Assembly: GCF_001940455.1 (NCBI RefSeq)
Contig: NZ_MKQR01000016.1
Location: 217,125 to 281,124, forward strand
DNA from: Actinokineospora bangkokensis
Lineage (GTDB): Bacteria; Actinomycetota; Actinomycetes; Mycobacteriales; Pseudonocardiaceae
DNA: 64,000 nucleotides
Reading direction: 5' to 3'
Of this stretch, positions 55,933 through 64,000 are shown piece by piece. Made by a program: the position numbers and the translations under genes. Within the stretch, counting starts at the first letter, position 1; each line of letters begins with the position of its first letter. The notes beneath the pieces were generated by a model. The model was not told the DNA's origin and did no database searches. It saw only the letters and a list, made by a program, of their open reading frames with translations.

Positions 55933-58077
55933 TCAGACCGAGACGGCGTCCTTCGTGGACTTCTCCAGCCCGGCGCCCTCGACGTCGAGGGTGGGCAGCC
56001 AGCCCAGCCACTTCGGCAGCCACCAGGCGCGCTCGCCCAGCAGCGCCAGCGCGGCGGGCACCAGCGCCATGCGGACCACGAACGCGTCGAAGAAGATGCC
56101 GATGGCCAGGGCGAACGCGATGGACTTGATGGTCGGCTCGCCGGTCGGGATGAAGCCCGCGAACACCGAGAACATGATCAGCGCGGCCGCCACGACGACC
56201 GGGGCCGCCTGCCGGAAGCCGGTGGTGATCGCCGAGCGCGGGTCGTGGCCGTGGTGGTGCGCCTCGTGCATCCGCGACACCAGGAACACCTGGTAGTCCA
56301 TGGCCAGGCCGAACAGGATGCCCACCACGACGATCGGGGTGAGGCTGATCAGCGGGCCGGTGCTGTCGAGGTTGACCACGTCGGCCAGCCAGCCCCACTG
56401 GAACACCGCCACCGTCGAGCCCAGCGAGGCGCCGACCGTGAGCAGGAAGCCGAGCACGCCGACCAGCGGCACCAGCAGCGACCGGAACACCAGCACCAGC
56501 AGCACCAGGGCCAGGCCCACCACCAGGATGAGGTAGACCGGCAGCGCCTCGTCGACGGTCACGGCCACGTCCACGCTGACGGCGGTGGACCCGGTGACGT
56601 AGGCGGACACGCCGCCCAACCCGGCCAGGTAGGCGCGCAGGTCGGTCACCAGCTGCTCGGTGTCGGCCGAGGTGGGGCCGGACTTGGGGATCACCTGCAT
56701 GAGCGCGGCGGTGCCGGTCCGGTTCGGCACGGCGGGCGCGGCCACGGCGACGTCGCGCAGGCCGGTGATCGCGGGCAGTGCCTGGTTGGCCGCCTGCGCG
56801 GCGCCCTGGCCCTCGAACAGCACCACGAGCGGGCCGTTGAAGCCGGGGCCGAACCCGGCGGAGATGAGGTCCTGGGCCTTGGCCTGGGTGCTGCCCGTGG
56901 CGGGGGTCTGCACCAGCGTCGTCTGCATCGACGCCGCGGGGATGGCCAGCAGCCCGAGCACCACCACCCCGCCGAGCAGGGTCAGCGCGCGGCGCTTGGT
57001 GACCCCGGCGATCCAGCCGCGGAAGAAGCCGCGGTCGCGGTGGGCGGCGTCCTCGGCGCGCTGCTTGCGCGGCAGGGCGCGCCTGCCCAGGTAGCTCAGC
57101 ACGGCCGGGACGAGCGTCACCGCGACCAGCACGGCGATGATGATGGTCAGCGCGGCGGCGATGCCCATCTGGGTCAGGAACGGGATCCCCGCCACCGACA
57201 GCCCCGCCAGCGCGATCACGACGGTGAGCCCGGCGGCGACCACGGCGGACCCGGCGGTGCCGACCGCGGTGGGGATGGCGTCGGCCACCGAGGCGCCCAG
57301 CCGCAGCTCCTGGCGGTAGCGGTTGATGATGAACAACGCGTAGTCGATGCCGACGGCCAGCCCGAGCATGGCGGCGAGGATCGTGGTGGTCGAGGACAGG
57401 TCCATGAAGCCGGTCGCGATGGTGATGCCCAGCACGCCGACGCCAACGCCGACCGTGGCGGTCAGCAGGTTCATCCCCGCCACGACCAGCGCGCCGTAGG
57501 TCAGCGCCAGCACCAGCAGCGCGATGAGCACGCCGATGACCTCGACGACCCCGCCCAGCGGCGGCACGCCCTGCAACGCGTCGCCCGCGGCCTCGACGGT
57601 CAGCCCGCTGGTGGAGCGCGCCTGCTCCACGGCGGCCTTGAGCGCGTCCTGCTGGTCCGCGGGGACCTCACCGGTGCCGACCCGGTAGGTGACGGTGGAG
57701 AACGCGGTGTTCTGGGCGGCGTTGACGGTGGGCTGCGCGGGGTCCAGCGGGTTGGTCACCGCGGCGACGCCCGGCAGCGCGGACAGCTCCTTGACCAGCG
57801 CGCCGATCGCCTGCGCGTTCTCCGGGGTGGTGAGCTTGCCGTCCCCGGGCGCCTGCACGACGACCCGGGCGCTGGCACCACCGGCCCCGAACTCCTGGCG
57901 GATCTTCTCCAGGGCGGTGGTGGACTCCTGGCCGGGGATGGAGAAGCTGTCGGCGGTCTTGCCCCCGAGGGTGACCGCGCCGACCGCGGCGCCCACGAGC
58001 ACCGCCAACCAGAGCACGACGACGAGGAGCCTGCGCCGGTGCGCGGCGGCTCCCAACCGGTACAGCAAACGGGCCAT
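55933..58077 (-). CDS. MMPL/RND-family transporter
   Basis: A 714-residue exporter with 12 predicted helices and two large extracellular loops. The N-terminus RRRLLVVVLWLAVLVGAAVG starts TM1; 'GIDYALFIINRYRQEL' after the first helix bundle and 'GLAMDYQVFLVSRMHEAHHHG' in the second are the MMPL signature with the proton-relay Asp-Tyr pairs. MMPL proteins export lipids or hydrophobic drugs using the proton gradient. ATG 58077 is 6 bases after the TetR stop, so the two are cotranscribed and repressed together. Confidence 0.95.
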   Translation of the reverse strand: MARLLYRLGAAAHRRRLLVVVLWLAVLVGAAVGAVTLGGKTADSFSIPGQESTTALEKIRQEFGAGGASARVVVQAPGDGKLTTPENAQAIGALVKELSALPGVAAVTNPLDPAQPTVNAAQNTAFSTVTYRVGTGEVPADQQDALKAAVEQARSTSGLTVEAAGDALQGVPPLGGVVEVIGVLIALLVLALTYGALVVAGMNLLTATVGVGVGVLGITIATGFMDLSSTTTILAAMLGLAVGIDYALFIINRYRQELRLGASVADAIPTAVGTAGSAVVAAGLTVVIALAGLSVAGIPFLTQMGIAAALTIIIAVLVAVTLVPAVLSYLGRRALPRKQRAEDAAHRDRGFFRGWIAGVTKRRALTLLGGVVVLGLLAIPAASMQTTLVQTPATGSTQAKAQDLISAGFGPGFNGPLVVLFEGQGAAQAANQALPAITGLRDVAVAAPAVPNRTGTAALMQVIPKSGPTSADTEQLVTDLRAYLAGLGGVSAYVTGSTAVSVDVAVTVDEALPVYLILVVGLALVLLVLVFRSLLVPLVGVLGFLLTVGASLGSTVAVFQWGWLADVVNLDSTGPLISLTPIVVVGILFGLAMDYQVFLVSRMHEAHHHGHDPRSAITTGFRQAAPVVVAAALIMFSVFAGFIPTGEPTIKSIAFALAIGIFFDAFVVRMALVPAALALLGERAWWLPKWLGWLPTLDVEGAGLEKSTKDAVSV

Positions 58078-58083
58078 CGGGGT

Positions 58084-58677
58084 TCAGTCCTCCACCTGGT
58101 GCGTGCCGCGCGCCCCGGTCGGCGGCCCGGGGTGCCCGAGCGCGTCGACGCAGGTCGCGATGATCAGAGGTCGCCACGCGGCGCGCTCACCGGCGTGGTT
58201 GGCCGCGAGGGACAGCACGGCCAGCGCGGCCAGCGCGCCGACCACGCGCACCCGCCGCTCCTGGTCGCCGCCCGCGGGGTCGATGGCGAACAGCCCGGTG
58301 ATCAGGTCCTCGCCGTCGATCACCACCTGCTCGGGCCGGGTGACCGCGTGGAACGCCAGGGCCACCAGCCCGGGCCGGTCCAGCGCGATGTCGGTCAGCA
58401 GCTCCAGCGCCCGCCGGTCGCGCTCGGATCCGGGCGCCACCCCGGACAGCCGCTCCAGCACCGCCCTGGCCTGCGCGTCGCCCACCTCCCGCGCGGCGCT
58501 GTAGAGCGCTTCCTTGCTGGGGAAGTGGTGCAGCAGCCCGGCCTTGGACAGCCCCACCGACTCCGCCAGCGACCGCAGCGAGGTGTGCTCGTACCCGTGC
58601 CGGGCGAACAGCGCGGCGGCGCGGTCGAGGATCTCCTCGTCCGCCCGCTGCCGGATCACGTTCGCCACGCAGGCCAC
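58084..58677 (-). CDS. TetR-family repressor of the MMPL exporter
   Basis: A 197-residue TetR regulator with HTH TSLRSLAESVGLSKAGLLHH and 'FPSKEALYSAA'. GTG at 58677 is chosen with AGGTGGG 4 bases upstream; the frame continues 5' through its own operators, so longer starts are unlikely. First gene of the TetR-MMPL operon. Two operator-like palindromes lie 13-51 bases upstream, indicating autorepression relieved by an exported ligand. Confidence 0.92.
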   Translation of the reverse strand: MACVANVIRQRADEEILDRAAALFARHGYEHTSLRSLAESVGLSKAGLLHHFPSKEALYSAAREVGDAQARAVLERLSGVAPGSERDRRALELLTDIALDRPGLVALAFHAVTRPEQVVIDGEDLITGLFAIDPAGGDQERRVRVVGALAALAVLSLAANHAGERAAWRPLIIATCVDALGHPGPPTGARGTHQVED

Positions 58678-58689
58678 GGTACCCACCTG

Positions 58690-58728
58690 CCGACCGGATC
58701 GGTCGGCGGACCTACCGAATCGGTAGGT
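58690..58728. promoter_or_regulatory. two TetR operators centred 21 bp apart
   Basis: CCGACCGGATCGGTCGG (58690-58706; 7-bp arms) and ACCTACCGAATCGGTAGGT (58710-58728; 9-bp arms) share the core C-C-n-A-C-C-G-n-A-T-C-G-G-T-n-G-G. Centres at 58698 and 58719 are two helical turns apart, so two dimers could bind the same face. Directly upstream of the tetR start. Confidence 0.8.
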
Positions 58729-58836
58729 GACTTGCCTCGCACCCGGGTTCCCGCCCAGGGCGTTCCACCTCACGAGCGTCGCGAAACCCACCCGAACGAG
58801 CGTCCACCTGGTACTCGCGCCCGGCCCACCGCCGCC

Positions 58837-59700
58837 TCAGGCCTGGGACTGCGGCAGCTTCCCGCCTCGCCGCGGCGCCCCGGCCGACGGCGGCGGCACC
58901 ATCGGTCCCACGTCCCCGTCCGGTGCCTCGTCGAGGTCGAGCACCACCGGCGCGTGGTCGCTGGGCTTGCTGCCCTTGCGCGCGGCCCGGTCCACCCACG
59001 CCGCCGCCCGCCGCGGCGCCACCTCCGAGCCCGCCAGGACGAGGTCGATCCGCATCCCCCGGTTCTGGTGGAACATCCCCGCCCGGTAGTCCCAGTAGCT
59101 GAACACGACCTCGTCCGGCCACCGCTCGCGCACCACGTCGTGCAGCCCCAGGCCCACCAGCTCGGCCAGCTCCGCCCGCTCCGGCGCGGTCACGTGGGTG
59201 TGCCCGGCGAACGCGGCCGGGTCGAACACGTCGGCGTCGGTCGGGGCGATGTTGACGTCCCCGCACACCACCGCCGAGGCGGCGTGCGGCGCCACCGCCC
59301 CGCGCAGTGCGCGCAGCCACTCCAGCTTGTACCGGTAGTGGTCGGAGTCCGGTTCGCGGCCGTTGGGCACGTACACCGACCACACGCGCAGCCCGCCGCA
59401 CACCGCCGAGACCGCCCTGGCCTCCTGGTGCGGGAAGCCGGGCCCACCGGGCAGGCCGCGCACCACGTCGGACAGCCCCACCCGCGACAGCAGGGCCACC
59501 CCGTTCCACTGCCCCTCGCCGTGGCCCGCGACCTCGTACCCGCGCTCGGCGAGGTCGTCGGCCAGCAGCTCGGTGAACGCCTCGTCGGAGAGCTTGGTCT
59601 CCTGCAGGCACACCACGTCCGGGGCGCGCTCGTCGAGCCAGGGCAGCAGGCGGGGCACGCGCTGCTTGACGGAGTTCACGTTCCAGGTGGCGATCCGCAC
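58837..59700 (-). CDS. xthA: exodeoxyribonuclease III
   Basis: A 287-residue AP endonuclease/3'-exonuclease of base-excision repair. The EEP-fold motifs are all present: MRIATWNVNSVKQR, 'PDVVCLQETKLSD' (Glu metal ligand), 'VYVPNG' (Tyr), 'CGDVNIAPTDADVFDP' (Asp, Asn), 'FSYWDYRAGMFHQNRGMRIDLVL' and 'SDHAPVV' (Asp-His). GTG at 59700, apparently leaderless after TAGGGT. The C-terminal ~25 residues are a Pro/Gly-rich tail beyond the fold. Confidence 0.96.
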   Translation of the reverse strand: MRIATWNVNSVKQRVPRLLPWLDERAPDVVCLQETKLSDEAFTELLADDLAERGYEVAGHGEGQWNGVALLSRVGLSDVVRGLPGGPGFPHQEARAVSAVCGGLRVWSVYVPNGREPDSDHYRYKLEWLRALRGAVAPHAASAVVCGDVNIAPTDADVFDPAAFAGHTHVTAPERAELAELVGLGLHDVVRERWPDEVVFSYWDYRAGMFHQNRGMRIDLVLAGSEVAPRRAAAWVDRAARKGSKPSDHAPVVLDLDEAPDGDVGPMVPPPSAGAPRRGGKLPQSQA

Positions 59701-59707
59701 CGGCCCG

Positions 59708-59713
59708 ACCCTA
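59708..59713 (-). promoter_or_regulatory. -10 box for leaderless xthA mRNA
   Basis: TAGGGT (59713-59708) lies 7 bases before the xthA GTG, which lacks a Shine-Dalgarno sequence. Confidence 0.5.
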
Positions 59714-59836
59714 GTGGCTCGCGGCCGGGGTCACACTTCGCGATCGGTTCCCCGACAAGCCGACCCCGGTCACCCGTTCGTGGCGCCGCAGGGTCGATCA
59801 TGGGCGGGCCGTCGCAGGAGGACCGGGGAGGACCGC

Positions 59837-60490
59837 GTGGTCAAGGGCAAGAAGGCGTGGCTGTCGCTGCTGGTGGCCGTGGTGGTGCTGGGCGTGGCCA
59901 TCTGGTTCAGCCAGCGCGAGGACACGCCCGGGGGTCCCTCGACCGGGACCGCCACCGCCGCCGACGTGCAGCGGGCCCGCGACGAGCTGGCCAGGCTGGT
60001 CGTCGCGCCGGAGGACACCGGCAAGCCCTACGACCGCGACGACTGGCCGCACTGGGTCTCCCAGGGCGACGGCTGCGACACCCGGGAGGAAGCGCTCAAG
60101 CTCCAGGGCACGGCCGTCACCACCGGCGCCGCCTGCAAGATCACCAGCGGCAGCTGGACCAGCCGCTACGACGGGCTGGTCATCACCGACTCGACCAAGA
60201 CCGACCTCGACCACGTCGTGCCGCTGGCCGAGGCCAACCGCTCGGGCACCCGCGGCTGGACGAAGAAGCAGCGGCAGGCCTTCGCCAACGACCTCGACCA
60301 GCTGCTGGTGGTCTCGGCCAGCTCGAACCGCAGCAAGGGCGACCAGGACCCCGCGCGGTGGCTGCCCGACGCCGCCTACAGCTGCGACTACGCGGTGCGC
60401 TGGGTCGACGTGAAGAGCAAGTACGCCCTCACCGTCGACCAGGCCGAGCACGAGGCGCTCAACTCGCTGCTGCTGCGCTGCCCGCGCTGA
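59837..60490 (+). CDS. membrane-anchored/secreted HNH nuclease (DUF1524 type)
   Basis: A 217-residue protein. It has a basic start V-V-K-G-K-K, then a signal anchor (AWLSLLVAVVVLGVAIWF), and an extracellular domain of the GmrSD C-terminal/DUF1524 HNH type: 'GCDTREEAL', 'DLDHVVPLAEANRSG' (metal-finger His), 'FANDLDQLLVVSASSNRSKGDQDPARWLP' (Asn and Lys of the H-N-H). It probably degrades DNA outside the cell, for nutrient use or competition. GTG 59837 follows GGGGAGG. No immunity gene seen, in keeping with export. Confidence 0.9.
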   Translation: MVKGKKAWLSLLVAVVVLGVAIWFSQREDTPGGPSTGTATAADVQRARDELARLVVAPEDTGKPYDRDDWPHWVSQGDGCDTREEALKLQGTAVTTGAACKITSGSWTSRYDGLVITDSTKTDLDHVVPLAEANRSGTRGWTKKQRQAFANDLDQLLVVSASSNRSKGDQDPARWLPDAAYSCDYAVRWVDVKSKYALTVDQAEHEALNSLLLRCPR

Positions 60491-60500
60491 CCCGCAGCCG

Positions 60501-61562
60501 TCATCGGCGGCCCGCGGTGAGCCGCAGCACGGCGTCGACGTCACGGGCGCCGCGCAGGGGGTAGGCCCGTTCCTCCCCCGCCTGCTTGACAGTCACCGAC
60601 TGAGCGGGGGTGTGGCGCAGGACCGCCGACGTGAGGTCGTCGGCCACCTTGAACACCATCTCCACGGTGGTGCCGGAGGAGGCGTCGTCCACCTCCAGGC
60701 TCACCGGGCGGTCCGAGCCCAGGGTGAAGCTCTCCCTGCCCGGTTCCGGTTGCACGAGGCTGAACGTGTTGGGCGCGGGCACGTACTGCACGCCCGCCCG
60801 GACGGTGAGCCACGCCGACCCGTCCGGCGCCCACCCCAGCTGCCGCCCCTCGGCGTAGAGGTCCTTCGACGCCGAGTAGACCGTCAGCGTGAACCCCACG
60901 CCCGCGCCCTCCAACCCGCCCGACGCGCCTTCCAGCGACCCGGAACCGGTGGCCTCCAGCACCTGCCCGGGAGCGATCCGCAGCCCTCCCCGGTAGAACT
61001 CCGCGCGGCGGGAGTCGGCGTCGGTGGCGTAGGCGTGCTCGCGAAGGTCGTAGCGGATCGTCCGGCCGATGTCGCTGACCTCCAGCCACACCGGCTGCCC
61101 CACCGGCACGCTCGCCACCACCGCGAAGCCCTGCGGCCCCGCCTCCCACTCGTCGAGGTCCACGGGCGCGCGCTTGTCGCCCACCACCACCGCCACGCCG
61201 TCCGGACCCGGCTGCTCGTCGGTGCTCGCGCTGCCCGGCAGCCGCTCGCGCAGCACCGAGGCGAGCAGGAACTCGTGCCCGTCGGCGGCGGTGTAGCCGT
61301 GGCTGTCGTCGAGCCCGACGGCCATCGCGTTGAACGTCGTCAGCTCCCGCTCGACGCGGACCTTGTCCACCCGGGCGGCCAGGCGCGGCGAGTCGACGGC
61401 GCCGTCCTCCTCGGGCACCCGCGCCTCCGGCCCGCCGATGGCGACGCCCTTGTCCACCCGCACCTGGAGCAGGTCGGCGGCGGCCCGCACCGGACCGCCG
61501 CCCGACGAGCACCCCGACGCCAGCGCGGCCACCACCGCGACCCCAGCCACAACCCGCTTCAC
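60501..61562 (-). CDS. secreted lipoprotein, function unknown
   Basis: A 353-residue lipoprotein: signal V-K-R-V-V-A-G-V-A-V-V-A-A-L with lipobox L-A-S-G-C. The mature part looks all-beta; segments such as 'FLLASVLRERLPG', 'GQPVWLEVSDIGRTIRYDLR' and 'SLEVDDASSGTTVEMVFKVADD' suggest two related beta domains. It contains a long G/S-rich internal loop ('ATGSGSLEGASGGLEGAG'). I do not recognise a family. GTG 61562; converges on the HNH nuclease gene with an 10-base gap. Confidence 0.8.
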   Translation of the reverse strand: MKRVVAGVAVVAALASGCSSGGGPVRAAADLLQVRVDKGVAIGGPEARVPEEDGAVDSPRLAARVDKVRVERELTTFNAMAVGLDDSHGYTAADGHEFLLASVLRERLPGSASTDEQPGPDGVAVVVGDKRAPVDLDEWEAGPQGFAVVASVPVGQPVWLEVSDIGRTIRYDLREHAYATDADSRRAEFYRGGLRIAPGQVLEATGSGSLEGASGGLEGAGVGFTLTVYSASKDLYAEGRQLGWAPDGSAWLTVRAGVQYVPAPNTFSLVQPEPGRESFTLGSDRPVSLEVDDASSGTTVEMVFKVADDLTSAVLRHTPAQSVTVKQAGEERAYPLRGARDVDAVLRLTAGRR

Positions 61563-61675
61563 GTGCCGCTCCCCGCTCGTCCGGTCCCCGAGTGTGACCG
61601 ATTCCCGCCGCCGGTGCAGGGCGTCCGGCGGCGGCCCGCGCCCCGCGATGTCACACGGGCACAACCTGGCGCCGC

Positions 61676-61681
61676 TAACCT
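61676..61681 (+). promoter_or_regulatory. -10 box for leaderless gntR mRNA
   Basis: TAACCT lies 7 bases before the ATG of the GntR gene; no Shine-Dalgarno sequence is present. Confidence 0.5.
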
Positions 61682-61688
61682 GCCCGCC

Positions 61689-62420
61689 ATGCCAGGACCC
61701 CGCCGCCGGTCGGCGCTGATCGCCCTGCTCACCCGCGAGCCGGGTGCCGCGCCGCAGGCGGCGATCCTGGACGAACTGCGCCGCGCCCTGCTGGAGGGCG
61801 GGGTGCCGCCGGGCACGGCCATCCCGCTCGACGAGGTCGCCGCCGTGTTCGGGGTCAGCCGCATCCCGGTGCGCGAGGCGCTCAAGACGCTCATCGGCGA
61901 GGGGCTGGTGGAGCACCGCACCAACGCCGGGTACACGGTCGCGAAGCTGACGCCCGCGGAGCTGGCCGAGATGTACCTGGTGCGCGAGGCGCTGGAGACC
62001 GCCGCGCTGGCCGCCGCCCTGCCCGCCGCGGGTCCCGCCGACGACGACGCCGCCCGCGCCGCGCACGAGGCGCTGGAGGCCGCGATCGCCGCGGGCGACG
62101 TCACCGCCCACCACCGGGAGAGCAGGCGGTTCCACTTCGCCCTGGTGTCCCCGTGCGGGATGCACCGGCTGCTCAAGATGTTCGAATCCGCCTGGAACAT
62201 CACCGAACCGGTGCGCCCCATGGCCCACATCGCCCCCGGGGACCGCTCGGTGCTGCACGACGACCACGCGGACATGCTGGCCGCGTTCGTCGCCCGCGAC
62301 GCCGAGGCGCTGCTGTCGGCCGCGCGCGCCCACCACAGCAGGCTCGCGTCCCTGCTCGGCGCCGTCCCGCAGCACACCGGTCTGCTGGCCGAACGCGGGC
62401 CAGGGGAAATATACGATTGA
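61689..62420 (+). CDS. GntR-family regulator (FCD/FadR subfamily)
   Basis: A 243-residue regulator. The N-terminal winged helix 'ILDELRRALLEGGVPPGTAI' and FGVSRIPVREALKTLIGEGLV followed by the wing 'HRTNAGYTVAKL' is the GntR signature. The helical FCD effector domain includes 'EMYLVREALETAALAAAL', 'HHRESRRFHFALV' and 'HDDHADMLAAFVARD', whose His/Asp residues can bind a metal and a carboxylate effector. It lies 81 bases before an NCS1 permease on the same strand and probably controls it. Confidence 0.93.
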   Translation: MPGPRRRSALIALLTREPGAAPQAAILDELRRALLEGGVPPGTAIPLDEVAAVFGVSRIPVREALKTLIGEGLVEHRTNAGYTVAKLTPAELAEMYLVREALETAALAAALPAAGPADDDAARAAHEALEAAIAAGDVTAHHRESRRFHFALVSPCGMHRLLKMFESAWNITEPVRPMAHIAPGDRSVLHDDHADMLAAFVARDAEALLSAARAHHSRLASLLGAVPQHTGLLAERGPGEIYD

Positions 62421-62501
62421 GTTGATGGCCGCGTAACACCGCGCTCCTAGCCTCGTTCCGCAGCGGCGCCCCCTCCCCCGCCGCGCGCTAGGAGAGTGAC
62501 G

Positions 62502-64000
62502 ATGTCCGACACCGCACTGCCCTACCAGGAACACCCCCGCCCCCTCCCGCCCGGCGCGAGCACCGGCCACGACGACCTCGTCGAAGCGGCGGGGGCGCCC
62601 GTCGGCGGCGGGCTCGTCAAACCGGGCTACGACCCCCGGCTCACCAACGAGGACCTGGCCCCGCTGAAGAAGCAGACCTGGGGCTCCTACAACATCTTCG
62701 CCTTCTGGATGTCCGATGTGCACAGCGTCGGCGGGTACGTCACCGCGGGCAGCCTGTTCGCGCTCGGGCTCAGCAGCTGGCAGGTGCTGGTGGCGCTGCT
62801 CATCGGGATCAGCGTCGTCTACCTGTTCTGCAACTGGGTCGCCAAGCCCAGCCAGCGCGCGGGCGTGCCGTACCCGGTCATCTGCCGGGCCTCGTTCGGC
62901 GTGCTCGGCGCGAACGTGCCCGCCATCATCCGCGGCCTGATCGCCGTGGCCTGGTACGGCATCCAGACCTACCTGGCCTCGGCGGCGCTGGACGTGGTGC
63001 TGCTCAAGCTCTTCCCCGGCCTGCTGCCCTACGCCCAGGTGGAGCAGTACGGGTTCGCCGGGCTCCCGCTGCTGGGCTGGGGGACCTTCGCCCTGCTGTG
63101 GGTGCTGCAGGCGGCGGTGTTCTGGACCGGCATGGAGACCATCCGCCGGTTCATCGACTTCTGCGGCCCCGCGGTCTACGTGGTCATGTTCGTCCTCGCG
63201 GGCTACCTGCTGGTCAAGGCGGGCTGGGGCGCGGTCGACCTGAACCTGGGCGAGGTCGAGCACACCGGCCTGGACTCCATCCCGGTGATGCTCGGGGCCA
63301 TCGCGCTGGTGGTGTCCTACTTCTCCGGGCCGATGCTCAACTTCGGCGACTTCTCCCGCTACGGCAAGGACTTCGCCGCGGTGAAGCGGGGCAACCTGCT
63401 GGGGCTGCCGCTGAACTTCCTGGTGTTCTCGATCCTGGTCGTGGTCACCGCGTCGCTGACCGTGCCGGTGTTCGGCGAGCTGATCACCGACCCGGTGGCC
63501 ACCGTGGCCCGCATCGACTCCACCTTCGCGATCGTGCTGGGGGCGCTGACGTTCACCACCGCGACCATCGGCATCAACATCGTCGCGAACTTCATCTCCC
63601 CCGCATTCGACTTCTCCAACGTCAACCCGCAGCGGATCAGCTGGCGCGCGGGCGGCATGATCGCCGCCGTCGGCTCGGTGCTGATCACGCCGTGGAACCT
63701 CTACAACAACCCCGAGGTCATCCACTACACGCTGGAGACCCTGGGCGCGTTCATCGGGCCGCTGTTCGGCGTGCTCATCGCGGACTACTACCTGGTGCGC
63801 AAGCAGGAGGTGGTCGTCGACGACCTGTTCACCCTCAAGCCCACCGGCCGCTACCACTACCGGCGCGGCTACAACCCCGCCGCGATCGCGGCCACGGTGG
63901 TCGGCGCGGTGGTGGCGATGGTGCCGGTGCTGTGGCAGAGCGGGCCCGGGATGGCCACCGCCTCGCAGTACAGCTGGTTCATCGGCATGCTGCTCGGCCT
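62502..64000 (+). CDS. NCS1-family nucleobase/hydantoin/allantoin permease, 3' end cut by the window
   Basis: 499 codons are visible from ATG 62502 (TAGGAGAG upstream) with no stop. Family marks are 'NEDLAPLKKQTWGSYNIFAFWMSDVHSVGGY' (TM1 region of NCS1 carriers), 'AGVPYPVICRASFGVLGANVPAIIRGLIAVAWYGIQTY', 'VSYFSGPMLNFGDFSRYGKD' and 'FVANFISPAFDFSNVNPQ'-like sequence (here starting I-V-A-N-F). It takes up nucleobases, hydantoins or allantoin with Na+ or H+. The GntR gene upstream suggests induction by the substrate; catabolic genes would lie beyond the window. Confidence 0.95.
   Translation, partial: MSDTALPYQEHPRPLPPGASTGHDDLVEAAGAPVGGGLVKPGYDPRLTNEDLAPLKKQTWGSYNIFAFWMSDVHSVGGYVTAGSLFALGLSSWQVLVALLIGISVVYLFCNWVAKPSQRAGVPYPVICRASFGVLGANVPAIIRGLIAVAWYGIQTYLASAALDVVLLKLFPGLLPYAQVEQYGFAGLPLLGWGTFALLWVLQAAVFWTGMETIRRFIDFCGPAVYVVMFVLAGYLLVKAGWGAVDLNLGEVEHTGLDSIPVMLGAIALVVSYFSGPMLNFGDFSRYGKDFAAVKRGNLLGLPLNFLVFSILVVVTASLTVPVFGELITDPVATVARIDSTFAIVLGALTFTTATIGINIVANFISPAFDFSNVNPQRISWRAGGMIAAVGSVLITPWNLYNNPEVIHYTLETLGAFIGPLFGVLIADYYLVRKQEVVVDDLFTLKPTGRYHYRRGYNPAAIAATVVGAVVAMVPVLWQSGPGMATASQYSWFIGMLLG

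Noticed and set aside
56245-60564. 1439-codon open frame on the + strand
   Set aside because: It is antisense to MMPL, TetR and xthA, which have clear family motifs and starts. The translated sequence is His/Gln/Gly/Arg-rich without domains.

Overview
The window is about 74% G+C, with strong third-position GC bias, frequent GTG starts, AfsR/SARP, ANTAR and excalibur-type proteins, and many genes whose start codon lies 6-7 bases after a TAnnnT -10 box (leaderless). This points to an actinomycete. Pseudonocardiaceae (Actinokineospora/Saccharothrix-like) is my best guess, but it is inference. About 60 genes are supported. No rRNA, tRNA, CRISPR array, integrase or transposase was seen.

Left part (1-29 kb): an ornithine-cyclodeaminase-like enzyme followed by a truncated gene; a 1048-codon AfsR-type regulator; a gene-free C-rich stretch; an hsp20/HSP18-regulator pair; then mostly single genes with their own regulators. 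These include a GlsB-type stress protein, alditol oxidase, GAF-ANTAR, thioesterase-GNAT, a fasciclin lipoprotein, TetR/FAD-monooxygenase, TetR beside a 3-hydroxybutyryl-CoA dehydrogenase/acyl-CoA dehydrogenase operon, ABM/MarR, oxidoreductase/LysR, glutathionyl-hydroquinone-reductase-like, STAS, a large secreted alpha/beta hydrolase and a crcB pair. Several divergent pairs carry long inverted-repeat operators.

Centre (28.7-43.1 kb): an unusual group that reads as an unrecognised metallophore (siderophore) locus. It has a truncated ABC ATPase fused to an FhuF-like Fe-S reductase, an ATP-grasp ligase, an MFS exporter, a DszC-type flavin oxygenase, two methyltransferases and a FecCD-ATPase-lipoprotein importer. 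The importer is translationally coupled towards a PduX-like amino-acid kinase and an SbnA-like PLP enzyme, and a LysA-family decarboxylase lies just downstream. The inferred logic is: phosphorylate Ser/Thr, replace the phosphate with an amine, N-oxygenate, ligate, export, and re-import as the metal complex.

Right part (43.2-64 kb): a complete Kdp potassium system (small ORF, kdpF, A, B, C, D, E) with a four-unit 11-bp repeat upstream. Next is a candidate ribosomally made peptide system: a 29-residue precursor, a 34-bp perfect palindrome, a PqqD-like/M50 membrane peptidase and a TPR protein. The window closes with a repeat-containing secreted protein, TetR/MMPL exporter with twin operators, exonuclease III, an anchored HNH nuclease, a lipoprotein, and a GntR regulator beside an NCS1 permease cut by the window edge.

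Two ~146-bp hairpin elements (25763-25907 and 43230-43377), inverted relative to each other and with compensatory stem changes, form a repeat family within the window.
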